Source: Chryseosolibacter histidinae (GTDB lineage Bacteria > Bacteroidota > Bacteroidia > Cytophagales > Cyclobacteriaceae). From it: a stretch of 64,000 nucleotides of DNA. The DNA lies in the NCBI RefSeq assembly GCF_018598225.1, contig NZ_JAHESF010000020.1:56857-120856 (forward strand). Direction: 5' to 3'. The position numbers and the translations under genes are program-made. This document shows, one piece after another, positions 33,333 through 40,999 of the stretch. The notes under the pieces were generated by a model. The model searched no databases and was not told the DNA's origin. It saw only the letters and a program-made list of their open reading frames with translations. Positions within the stretch are counted from its first letter, which is position 1. The number at the start of each line of letters is the position of its first letter.

Positions 33333-35064
33333 CCATACGGTAGAAGCATTGTGCGAACGCTGGCGCGCTGCATGGCCCCGGGCGCGTGAGATGTGGAACG
33401 CCTTCATCCGGTTGCGTGAGCCGCACTGGTGTCTTACAACGAATGAAGCCGTAAAGGAAGGATTGACGGGAAGTTTTGCCATGATCCGGCTTACCGACCA
33501 CCGCATTGTGATAGACCTTGAAAAAGTAATGAAGTACGATGTGGACGATCACGCCGTGCAGGTGCTGGCCCATGAGATCGGTCACCACATCTACACGCCC
33601 GCCAACCTGCGCGACAACGCCGTGTTGCAGGGCCGCATCCGGTGGGCGCTGGCCGGTGTGGAAGACCAGGCCGGTTTTGTTGCCAATATCTATACCGACT
33701 TCATCATCAACGATTTTCTTCAGCGTTCGAAAGAGCTCGATATGGTGATCGTGTACCAGAAGCTCAATAAAGACGTTACGTTCTCAAAGCTGTGGTCACT
33801 GGTAATGCGCACCTATGAGTACCTCTGGAAGCTGAAAAGGGGAACGCTTGCCACGGCGCCTGCATTTCACAACGAAAGCATTGATGCCGACGCATCACTG
33901 ATGGCCTCACTGGTGAGAAGTTATAGCAAAAACTGGATGGAAGGCGGCGGGCGTTTTGCAGCGCTCCTGTATCCATACCTGATTGAAGAAAAAGAACTGC
34001 AGAAAGGTAAACAGAGTCTTGCCATCTACCTGGATACGGAAAAAGCAGGTGAGGGCGGAGGTATGCTTTCCGGTCTGGCGGAGCTCGACCCGCAAGCGGA
34101 AGAAGGTGCTGTCGATCCCAGGCAGGAGGCCACGGGGGATGCAGCAACGCGGGAAGCGGGGACAACGTTTGAAAGATCAGAGAAAGGAGGAACGGGACCG
34201 AAGCAAAGATACCTCAACCCGGGTATGTACATCGACCTGTGCCGGCAGGTGAACCCTCATGCCGACGAACAATTGCTCATCAACCAGTATTATAAGGAGA
34301 TCGCGCTGCCACACCTCATTGCTTTTCCCGTGGAGGTGTCAAAGACCTCAGGCGAGCTCACACCCGAAGGAACGGATGTGTGGGAGCCGGGCGATCCCAT
34401 GGAAGAGATCGACTGGCTGGAATCCGCCATCACCTCACCGCAGATCTTCCCCGGTTATACCACCCGCAGGCGGACCTATGGCGAAGACCAGGACAGTGAG
34501 ACCAGCTTGCGACCACTCGACGTTTACATCGGCATCGACTGCTCCGGGTCCATGTCTAACCCACGGGTGAGCTTCTCATGGCCTGTGCTTGCCGCCACCG
34601 TGATCGGGCTCTCTGCGCTGCGTGCCGGCGCAAAAGTGATGGGATGTCTCTCCGGCGAGCCCGGGAGCTTCATGGAGACGAAAGGTTTTATCTCCGGCGA
34701 GAAGGATCTGCTCACCGTGCTCACTTCCTACCTGGGAACCGGCTATGCCTTTGGGGTGTCACGGCTCAGCACGCCTTTTCACAAACAGTTGAAAAAGAAA
34801 TCTCATGTGGTCATTGTGAGCGACGACGATATTTTCAGCATGCTCGATGCCAAAGAGGCGGATCACTGGAAGATCATTGAAACGTCGCTTGCCAACGCTG
34901 GCGGTACGGGCACCATTGTGCTGCATTCGCGACCCGGGTGGCACAACGAGGGGGGGGTACGGCTGCAACGAATGGGCTGGCATGTACATTATGTGACCGA
35001 TGAAAGCTCCATGCTGGACTTTGCCGCGGAGTTTTCCAAAAAGAACTATCATAAGAAGAAGTGA
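33316..35064 (+). CDS. Metallopeptidase-like / VWA domain protein (DUF2201-like)
   Basis: The 582-aa protein combines an N-terminal metallopeptidase-like domain with HEIGHH at residues 86-91 (HExxH zinc motif) and a C-terminal VWA domain with metal-ion-dependent adhesion site D408-C-S410-G-S412. This pairing is that of the COG3864 (DUF2201) family. A charged linker (about residues 235-300) joins the domains. VWA proteins of this kind partner MoxR ATPases, one of which is encoded two genes upstream. Both the zinc motif and the MIDAS appear intact, so both may be functional. Proteolysis itself is inferred. Confidence 0.82.
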   Translation: MDGTRDHTVEALCERWRAAWPRAREMWNAFIRLREPHWCLTTNEAVKEGLTGSFAMIRLTDHRIVIDLEKVMKYDVDDHAVQVLAHEIGHHIYTPANLRDNAVLQGRIRWALAGVEDQAGFVANIYTDFIINDFLQRSKELDMVIVYQKLNKDVTFSKLWSLVMRTYEYLWKLKRGTLATAPAFHNESIDADASLMASLVRSYSKNWMEGGGRFAALLYPYLIEEKELQKGKQSLAIYLDTEKAGEGGGMLSGLAELDPQAEEGAVDPRQEATGDAATREAGTTFERSEKGGTGPKQRYLNPGMYIDLCRQVNPHADEQLLINQYYKEIALPHLIAFPVEVSKTSGELTPEGTDVWEPGDPMEEIDWLESAITSPQIFPGYTTRRRTYGEDQDSETSLRPLDVYIGIDCSGSMSNPRVSFSWPVLAATVIGLSALRAGAKVMGCLSGEPGSFMETKGFISGEKDLLTVLTSYLGTGYAFGVSRLSTPFHKQLKKKSHVVIVSDDDIFSMLDAKEADHWKIIETSLANAGGTGTIVLHSRPGWHNEGGVRLQRMGWHVHYVTDESSMLDFAAEFSKKNYHKKK

Positions 35065-35651
35065 TGATGAAGGATCAGAAGGAGATCTATGCGTTGATCA
35101 AACACCTGCGAAGTTGTCCGCAGGATTTCCTGGAATTCAATCACCAGCCTGGAACGAAACCTGTTACCGAGGCGCTGGTGTACGATCTTTTCAGGAAGGT
35201 GGTGGGGAATTTCAACGTAAGCCGTGAAGGCCTGCCCGACGTGGGCAAGCTGGTGTGGCAGCTGGGCGATGAAGAATACCGCGCCATCCACATCGGTGTA
35301 TGGTTCTTTCATCATCAGCTTTTCGAAGGCAACGCTTCGCTGATCAAAGGCATCCGCGCTTTTCTTTTCGAGCGCCTGCCCGAGCTTACACCCTATGTGA
35401 AATCACTGGCATGGCTTGAAGACGAAGACCGTGCCGAAGAGTTTGTACGTGAGGCGCTGCGGTGCTGCAATATGCTGATCGATGGCGAAACAGAGCATGA
35501 GGCGCAGGACAGGCTTGATGGCCTGAGCTCCGTTAAACGGCAACAGGTGCTGGAGCAAACCAATGAGTCGCTGGCGCGTATGAAAGCCATCCGCCAGGCC
35601 ATGGCAGAGAAAAAGGCCCGTGAGGCTGCCAATGTTTATGGACGCGAATAA
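35064..35651 (+). CDS. Unknown protein of the MoxR-VWA operon, 195 aa
   Basis: No family is recognised. The protein is soluble and mostly helical, with WQLGDEEYRAIHIGVWFFHH near the middle and a charged helical C-terminus (MKAIRQAMAEKKAREAANVY). The start ATG at 35064 shares one base with the VWA stop codon (TGATG); GTG at 35061 and ATG at 35067 are alternatives. Its end overlaps the adenylate-forming enzyme gene. Co-translation suggests a small partner of the AAA-VWA machine. Confidence 0.65.
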   Translation: MMKDQKEIYALIKHLRSCPQDFLEFNHQPGTKPVTEALVYDLFRKVVGNFNVSREGLPDVGKLVWQLGDEEYRAIHIGVWFFHHQLFEGNASLIKGIRAFLFERLPELTPYVKSLAWLEDEDRAEEFVREALRCCNMLIDGETEHEAQDRLDGLSSVKRQQVLEQTNESLARMKAIRQAMAEKKAREAANVYGRE

Positions 35652-36990
35652 AAAACCGGTCATGGCTTTGTCGGATGCGGAGCGTTTTCCGCTGATCCAG
35701 GATCTCTCACACCTCAGAAGCCTGCAGCAGGATGCCTGCGCGCCCAGCTTCAATTTCAGGAGCGGCGATCGCCTGCAATCGCACCACCTGCAGCAAGTGA
35801 CACGTTACGCCGCGACGATCGGCAAACAACCTTTCTGGAACGATGACACTCAACCCACATGGATGGAAAGTTACCTCGACTGGTGTGCACGCACTGTTCC
35901 GTTTTACAAAGGAAGAGCCACAACGCTTTCGGCACAGCCGACCATCAGCCGGAGCGATCTCCAGACAACGCCGTGGCAGTTTGTGTCGTCTGACAGCAAC
36001 CTGGACGACCTGCTGGTATATCAGACCTCGGGCACTACCGGCGCACCGATGGATGTGATCTTCGATCCGGTTTCTCAGGCCTGTTGGATCCCGCAGCTGG
36101 AGTCTGTGCTTAACCGCTATGGTATTCGCCTTTCGCGAGGCACAGGGCATACAGCCATTGCGTTGATCTGCGATCAGCAGAGCACACTTACCTATGCATC
36201 GCTGAGCGCGTATCTCGGAGGAGCGGGTGTGATCAAAGTGAACCTGAACCCACTCGAGTGGAAAGACCCTGATCATCGCAAACAATACCTGGAGAAGCTC
36301 AACCCGGAGATCCTGACGGGCGATCCATTCGCATTTCTTTCACTGCTGGCGCTTGCACCACGGCTATCGCCCAAAGCGCTGGTGTCTTCCGCCATGAAGC
36401 TGACGGAAGGTGTGCGCAACAAGCTCGAATCTTTTTTTCGTTGCCCCGTGCTGGACATCTATTCGCTTACGGAGTGCCGCATGATCGCGGTAGCCGAGGG
36501 CACGCACCGGCACAGGGCCATCCGTCCGGAGCTCTTCCTTGAAATATTCGATCCTGTTCATGATATCCCGCTGAAACCCGGTGAGCGTGGGGAGCTGGTG
36601 ATCACAGGTGGGAACAATCCATTCCTTCCCCTGATCCGTTACCGCACCGGTGATTTTTGTTCCATCAGCATTGACAACAGTATCCCTTACCTTATCGACC
36701 TGGAAGCCCGCGCCCCGGTAGCGTACTATCGCGCCGACCATACTTTTGTTAATTACGTCGATATCTCCCGCACCATGACGGAGCTTCCCCTCGCAGGATT
36801 CTCGGTGCATCAGCATACCGATAAGTCTGTGACGTTCAAAGGCTGGAGCTCCGACGCCTCGATAAAACCGCTGGTGCATGAGAAACTCAGTACGATCTTT
36901 GGAACGGGTGTGAGTGTTGATGTGACTATTCTGCCATTTGATTCACAACGAGCGAAGCCGGTGACTTATGCGAGTGATTTTAAAATATAA
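35638..36990 (+). CDS. Adenylate-forming enzyme, phenylacetate-CoA ligase-like (PaaK/COG1541)
   Basis: The protein of about 450 aa has the core motifs of the AMP-binding superfamily: YQTSGTTGAPMDV (A3 phosphate loop), DIYSLTECRMIAV (A5), RYRTGDFCSI (A7) and a C-terminal KPVTYASDF that may carry the A10-type lysine. Length and N-terminal TVPFYKGR match the PaaK-like branch. It should activate a carboxylic acid as an acyl-adenylate. No phenylacetate pathway genes, acyl carrier protein or thioesterase lie nearby, so the acid and acceptor are unknown. Start overlaps the preceding gene; 35662 is an alternative. Its place at the end of the MoxR-VWA operon is unusual. Confidence 0.8.
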   Translation: MDANKKPVMALSDAERFPLIQDLSHLRSLQQDACAPSFNFRSGDRLQSHHLQQVTRYAATIGKQPFWNDDTQPTWMESYLDWCARTVPFYKGRATTLSAQPTISRSDLQTTPWQFVSSDSNLDDLLVYQTSGTTGAPMDVIFDPVSQACWIPQLESVLNRYGIRLSRGTGHTAIALICDQQSTLTYASLSAYLGGAGVIKVNLNPLEWKDPDHRKQYLEKLNPEILTGDPFAFLSLLALAPRLSPKALVSSAMKLTEGVRNKLESFFRCPVLDIYSLTECRMIAVAEGTHRHRAIRPELFLEIFDPVHDIPLKPGERGELVITGGNNPFLPLIRYRTGDFCSISIDNSIPYLIDLEARAPVAYYRADHTFVNYVDISRTMTELPLAGFSVHQHTDKSVTFKGWSSDASIKPLVHEKLSTIFGTGVSVDVTILPFDSQRAKPVTYASDFKI

Positions 36991-37004
36991 TAGGGGTAAA
37001 GACT

Positions 37005-37163
37005 AGAAGTCAGGAGCCAGAAGAGGAGGAGTAGGGTTCACGATTGCCTACTGCCTGCTTCACCGTATCTCCGATTCAAGACACAGACATCGTTTCAAAC
37101 ACCAACCTCTGTTCGAAGCGCTCCTGACTCCTGGCTCCTGACTTCTGGCTTCTTGTTAAAACT
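37005..37163. repeat. Composite repeat, GTCAGGAGCC arms, copy 1
   Basis: The left arm (AGAAGTCAGGAGCCAGAAG) and the right arm (CTCCTGACTCCTGGCTCCTG) are complementary heptad-like arrays. Shared markers with copy 2 at 38273-38441 are AGAAGAGGAGGAGTAGGGTT, ACGATTGC, GTTCGAAG and GTTAAAACT at the ends. Both copies have the same orientation and flank the gene at 37276-38166. The gap 36991-37275 holds nothing else that I recognise. Confidence 0.75.
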
Positions 37164-37275
37164 CACTTCCTTTTTCCTAAACGCGCTGGCACCTTCACCC
37201 AGTCAAACCCCACCTTCACTACATTCCGGCAGCTTTCCTTCCCCGCCTTCACTAGGTTTCGGAAAAAACATACTT

Positions 37276-38166
37276 ATGAGATCAGTTACAATACTTTGCA
37301 TCGTGTTATCGGTATGGTTTGCACTGCCTTGCCAGGCCCAGATGGACGAAGCGTACAGACTTGCCAATGAAATGGTGAGGGAAAAGCTTGCCCGTGAGGA
37401 TACGGCGAACATCCGCATACTGGATGGACTCAAGACGAGCGATGTGATCGTCGTGGATGGCAGCTACGATCATATTCACAATGTGCTGGAAAGCCTGAAA
37501 ATACCTTTCGCCCGCATTGGCCAGCATGACCTTCTTAAAGCGAAGCTGGAGCCGCATCAAACTGTTTTTGTAAACTGCTCGGCCTCCTTTCCGAATGGCG
37601 CGGCCCGCAAGCTGGCAGCCTTTGTTGCCGCCGGAGGTATGCTCATCACTACAGACTGGGCGCTCACCCACGTGATCGAAGCAGCGTTCCCCAATACCAT
37701 TGCCTACAACAGGGTGCCAACAGGTGACGATGTAGTACGCATAGAGGTAACGGACAGGAAAGATTCCCTGTTATCAGGATTCCTTGACGAGAAGGCAGCG
37801 CCGGTGTGGTGGCTGGAATCATCGTCATACCCCATCAAAGTGCTTGACAAAGAGCGGGTGAAAGTACTGATCAGGTCTGCGGAGCTGAAACAAAAGTATG
37901 GCGAAGAGGCGGTAGTGGTATCGTTCGATCACGGTAAGGGTACTGTATATCACATGATCTCACATTTTTACCTGCAGCGCACCGAAACACGCGATCAGCG
38001 GCAGACGCTCGCGGCATCCGAATATTTCAAAGACAAAGGTGCCAGCAGCGAGAAGATCAGGAAAGCCGAAGCTACGAAAGTGACCTACGGCGAGATCCAG
38101 TCGGCGAATACTTCAGCTGATTTTGTTTCGAGGATGATTATTAAGCAGAAGAAAAAAATTAAGTAG
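37276..38166 (+). CDS. Secreted protein of unknown function with amidotransferase-like fold pattern
   Basis: The 296-aa product starts at the ATG at 37276, giving a signal peptide that ends PCQAQ; the frame back to 37153 runs through repeat sequence. The mature part has alternating strands and helices: SDVIVVDGSYDHIHNVLE, TVFVNCSASFPNGAARKLAA and AAGGMLITTDWALTHVIE, then VVVSFDHGKGTVYHMISHFY. This order resembles glutamine-amidotransferase-like (class I GATase/ThuA-type) sensor domains, although no catalytic Cys-His pair is clear. The gene stands alone between two direct copies of one repeat. Function unknown. Confidence 0.65.
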   Translation: MRSVTILCIVLSVWFALPCQAQMDEAYRLANEMVREKLAREDTANIRILDGLKTSDVIVVDGSYDHIHNVLESLKIPFARIGQHDLLKAKLEPHQTVFVNCSASFPNGAARKLAAFVAAGGMLITTDWALTHVIEAAFPNTIAYNRVPTGDDVVRIEVTDRKDSLLSGFLDEKAAPVWWLESSSYPIKVLDKERVKVLIRSAELKQKYGEEAVVVSFDHGKGTVYHMISHFYLQRTETRDQRQTLAASEYFKDKGASSEKIRKAEATKVTYGEIQSANTSADFVSRMIIKQKKKIK

Positions 38167-38266
38167 CAGGCGGTAGGCAGTAGGCAATGGCAGTAGGCAA
38201 AGTACGGGCGTTGATCTTCAGGAACCCTGCTATGATCAAGTGTTGTTGGTGAAGAACACCAACAAC
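38167..38266. repeat. Partial CAGTAGGCA element, inverted, with 10-bp hairpin
   Basis: GGCGGTAGGCAGTAGGCA begins 1-2 nt after the stop codon, followed by GTACGGGCGTTGA, ACCCTGCTATGATCAAG and the hairpin GTTGTTGGTG-AAGAA-CACCAACAAC. It is the reverse complement of the sequence at 4322-4430 in its core. It is followed at once by the composite repeat at 38273. Confidence 0.65.
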
Positions 38267-38272
38267 GGCAAG

Positions 38273-38441
38273 GAAGCCAGAAGTCAGAAGAGGAGGAGTA
38301 GGGTTGACGATTGCTTACTGCTTTTGCCTACTGCCTACTTCAACTTACACCCAATGCATTGCTAAACCTTGTTTCATACAGGAGCTTCGTTCGAAGGTCT
38401 CGTGACTCCTGGCTCCTGACTCCTGGCTCCTAGTTAAAACT
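38273..38441. repeat. Composite repeat, GTCAGGAGCC arms, copy 2
   Basis: This copy shares arms and ends with 37005-37163 in the same orientation, but its middle differs and includes CTGCCTACTT units of the CAGTAGGC family, as if one element had entered another. It ends 22 nt before the stop codon of the LytTR gene. Confidence 0.7.
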
Positions 38442-38463
38442 GATCCCTGAATTCTGGCATCCT

Positions 38464-39213
38464 TTAAACCATCTTAAATCGACTGAAAACCTCCGTCCTT
38501 TTACTCTTGCTCACCTGAAACGATGCATTACGAATGTAGAGCATGTTTCCTTCGATGGATTCTACGTGGTAGATGTTGATGAGGTAGGAGCGGTGGATGC
38601 GCACGAAGTAGGGAGCGTTGAGGTATTGTTCCATGGTTTGCAGTGTGAGCGCCAGCACAAAACTTCCGTGGGTGGTCACAATGGTGCTGTAGTTGCTTTC
38701 GGCTTCTGCCCAGAGGATGTCCTTGAAATCAACGCGTTCGAAGCGGTCTTTCTTCCGCAGAAAAATACTTTCCTTAAGACTGAAGATATCGTTCTCCTTC
38801 ACTTCGGGCAACGCAGGGGCTGTGGTAGCGGTTTTACCACTGGCGAAGTTCGAGATCGCCAGGTCTATGGCAATCTGTAGATCGGGATCGCTGCAGGGTT
38901 TGGTAAGATAGGCTGCGGGCCTTGCTTCCTTGGCGCGTTCAAAAGTGTGGCGTCCGCTGTGAGAGGTCAGGAAAATGACCGGGATCGTGTATGAATCCTT
39001 GATCATCATGGCGAGGTCTATACCATCTACGGGGCCTTCGAGCCTGATATCCATCAGGCAAAGGTCGATCCTCAGCACAGAGAGTGTACTTAACGCCTCC
39101 TTGGCAGTAACAGCGATGCTGGCAACTTCGTAACCCATGCCCGTAAGCCTTTGTGCAAGGTCTTTGGCAACGAGGGGTTCGTCCTCAACAACAAGTATTT
39201 TGACTTTATCCAT
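38464..39213 (-). CDS. LytTR family response regulator
   Basis: The 249-aa protein has a receiver domain with acidic residues E10-D11, phosphorylation site D55 (CLMDIRLEG) and a conserved lysine in AYLTKPCSDP, then a LytTR DNA-binding domain (about residues 145-249) with FVRIHRSYLINIYHVESIEG. LytTR domains bind pairs of short direct repeats upstream of promoters. No histidine kinase gene is adjacent. The gene is transcribed away from the eCIS operon, sharing a 416-nt intergenic region with it, so control of the eCIS is a reasonable guess from position. Confidence 0.92.
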   Translation of the reverse strand: MDKVKILVVEDEPLVAKDLAQRLTGMGYEVASIAVTAKEALSTLSVLRIDLCLMDIRLEGPVDGIDLAMMIKDSYTIPVIFLTSHSGRHTFERAKEARPAAYLTKPCSDPDLQIAIDLAISNFASGKTATTAPALPEVKENDIFSLKESIFLRKKDRFERVDFKDILWAEAESNYSTIVTTHGSFVLALTLQTMEQYLNAPYFVRIHRSYLINIYHVESIEGNMLYIRNASFQVSKSKRTEVFSRFKMV

Positions 39214-39318
39214 ATAGCAGTAGGGTTTGCGTGCTGATAACCTGTTAAGGGTTCTGATCCCTCAAAGGGTTAGTGGGAAGTAGCTATCAAGTTAGTCAAA
39301 AAATATTGCTTAGACTAG

Positions 39319-39400
39319 AAAGGTAATCGGTAATCGGGTGACCGGTGATCGGTTATCGGGTAATCGGTGATCGGTAATCGGTAAACAGGTAATCGAAGAT
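39319..39400. repeat. Heptad array, GGTAATC family, first arm
   Basis: About ten units of the form GGTAATC, GGTGATC, GGTGACC run in tandem with a period of seven (plus occasional 1-nt slips). With the array at 39508-39618, which partly has the opposite sense near its end (ACCGATTACTGAATACCGAT), it frames the centre of the intergenic region. Confidence 0.75.
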
Positions 39401-39507
39401 TAGACACCGGTGCTGCTTTTTCTGGCTCATGGCTATAGCCTGCTGGCTAACAGTTTTCATGCATTGGCTCAAATGTTTTAACCCGTAAGTAATACCGGTA
39501 TACATTC

Positions 39508-39618
39508 AATTCGGTAATCAGCAACCGGTAATCAGTAACCGGTGACCGGTAATCAGTAATCAGTACACGCAGACCAGTGTAACACCCAAAACCGATTACT
39601 GAATACCGATTACCATTT
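39508..39618. repeat. Heptad array, GGTAATCAGTAACC family, second arm
   Basis: The array runs GGTAATCAGCAACCGGTAAT and continues with AATCAGT units, then turns to the complementary sense (CCGATTACTGAATACCGATT). It ends 11 nt before the DUF4255 start codon, so it should lie in the 5' leader of the eCIS transcript and could fold on itself. Confidence 0.7.
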
Positions 39619-39629
39619 ACCACTTTAGC

Positions 39630-40199
39630 ATGATACATGAAGTTTTCAGCTTCCTGAAAGACCAGCTCGGTCAATACCTGCGGCAGCATGATGTGCTCCA
39701 GGAAGACCGTGTTGTGTTCCGTGAGAAGGACAAAGCAGAGCTGAGCTTCGCCAATAACGCGGTCACGTTGTTGCTGATCAACATCGAAGAAGAGAATACG
39801 CTGCGGCCCGATGCACCTTACCTGCAAACCAGGAAAGATGGCACCCGGGTGAGCGTAAACCCCGAGATCAGGCTCAACCTGTACATCCTGTTCGTGGCCC
39901 GTTTCAGCGATTACGGGGAGTCGCTGAAATACCTGTCGTGCATTATCAGGTTCTTTCAAAGCAACCGGGTATTCACACACGATACGTTTCCCGGGTTATC
40001 GGAAAACGTCGACCGCCTTGTGATGGAGCTGGTCACGTTGCCCTTCGCCGCTCAGAACGAGATATGGAATGGTTTGAAAGCAGGGTATGAGCCTTCGGCG
40101 CTGTACAAAGTGAAGATGGTGATCTTCGAAGATGAGGAACCGGAGTCTCTGGCTACTGTGAGCGACCTGGATTTAAGGATTAAAGGATTTACAGGATAA
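39630..40199 (+). CDS. DUF4255 / Pvc16-like eCIS cap (tube terminator) protein
   Basis: The 189-aa protein shows the DUF4255 pattern: HEVFSFLKDQLGQYLRQH near the start, NNAVTLLLINIEEENTLRPD, then NPEIRLNLYILFVARFSDYG. This family corresponds to Afp16/Pvc16, which closes the distal end of the tube and sheath and sets particle termination. It is the first gene of the structural operon, as is usual in Bacteroidota loci. It is followed after 27 nt by an unknown protein. Assignment is firm at family level; cap function is by homology. Confidence 0.88.
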   Translation: MIHEVFSFLKDQLGQYLRQHDVLQEDRVVFREKDKAELSFANNAVTLLLINIEEENTLRPDAPYLQTRKDGTRVSVNPEIRLNLYILFVARFSDYGESLKYLSCIIRFFQSNRVFTHDTFPGLSENVDRLVMELVTLPFAAQNEIWNGLKAGYEPSALYKVKMVIFEDEEPESLATVSDLDLRIKGFTG

Positions 40200-40226
40200 A
40201 TACATCAGGCCAAAATGTTTTAGACG

Positions 40227-40997
40227 GTGAGCTATCAGCAGTTCCTTCATATTGCGCTCGAGCATGCGTATTACGCCAATGGTCAATGTCCGGATTTTGT
40301 GATCGTGCCGGATGAGGATACGCAAAAGATCATCAGGGCGCACAAGTTGCTGGTGAAAGCGTTTTCGCATGGCATTACGGTGCTGGCGCCAATGAAGGAC
40401 AAAAAAGTGATGATCCCCCTTGACCCGGGTGCGATCCTGACTTTCCGCATGCTGCTGCACAACGACCGGTTCTACTCCCGGACGGCGGATGTCGATACCT
40501 ATGCGCAGAAAGGAGTTCCTGTGTTCGAGCCTGGAAAGAACGGCGAGCTCTCGCTGAAGCGGTGGGAAAAAAATGTCCCCGGTGTATTCGGGCTCATACG
40601 GTTGACGGGCGGCGCCAGAGACAACACGTTCAGGTATCGTTTCAAAGCCAAGCAATACCGCTGGCGTTATGTTGTGATAACCGACGATGAGCCGCCGGAT
40701 GCCTTCGCAGTGCAGCATGACCGGGCCTTGCCGGGAGAGAAAAAGATCGAGTTCCTCGCCCCGGTAAATCTCCAGGAAGACAAGGTCCGGCAACTCTGTC
40801 CCCAGGTGCTGTTGGATTTTCCAAAGACCAGCAAATTGCTGATACAGTCGAAAGAGGATGTGCCTGCCTGTGAGCACGCCCGGAAAAATATCCGGCTCAG
40901 GAAAGGTGACCTGGTATTGGTGGAGCACCTGGCGAATCCGCAGCCGGACGACAACGGGCTTAAAGTGATTAAATATTTGAAAAACCAAAAGAACTAA
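40227..40997 (+). CDS. eCIS operon protein of unknown function, 256 aa
   Basis: I do not recognise a named family. The protein begins at GTG 40227 (YQQFLHIALEHAYYANGQCP); no in-frame ATG lies closer. It is soluble, has a beta-rich middle with FRYRFKAKQYRWRYVVITDD, and ends with charged repeats of Lys and Asp. It lies between cap and sheath genes, 2 nt before the latter, so it is co-translated with structural parts. It might be a second cap or cap-adaptor component, but this is from position only. Confidence 0.7.
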   Translation: MSYQQFLHIALEHAYYANGQCPDFVIVPDEDTQKIIRAHKLLVKAFSHGITVLAPMKDKKVMIPLDPGAILTFRMLLHNDRFYSRTADVDTYAQKGVPVFEPGKNGELSLKRWEKNVPGVFGLIRLTGGARDNTFRYRFKAKQYRWRYVVITDDEPPDAFAVQHDRALPGEKKIEFLAPVNLQEDKVRQLCPQVLLDFPKTSKLLIQSKEDVPACEHARKNIRLRKGDLVLVEHLANPQPDDNGLKVIKYLKNQKN

Positions 40998-40999
40998 CT

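Larger units (their letters stand above)
39214..39629. other. Intergenic region upstream of the eCIS operon
   Basis: This 416-nt divergent region must hold the start signals of the eCIS operon and of the LytTR gene. Two heptad arrays (39319-39400 and 39508-39618) take up half of it. Between them lies CTCAAATGTTTTAACCCGT and CCGGTATACATTC. I found no full-consensus promoter. No gene is supported. Confidence 0.5.

Noticed and set aside
37005..38441. Insertion sequence around the secreted-protein gene
   Set aside because: The flanking copies are direct repeats with internal palindromes, and no transposase is encoded between them.
39319..39618. Possible CRISPR-like or iteron array
   Set aside because: Units are 7 nt with no spacers of constant length and no cas or rep genes nearby; they belong to the heptad repeat families.
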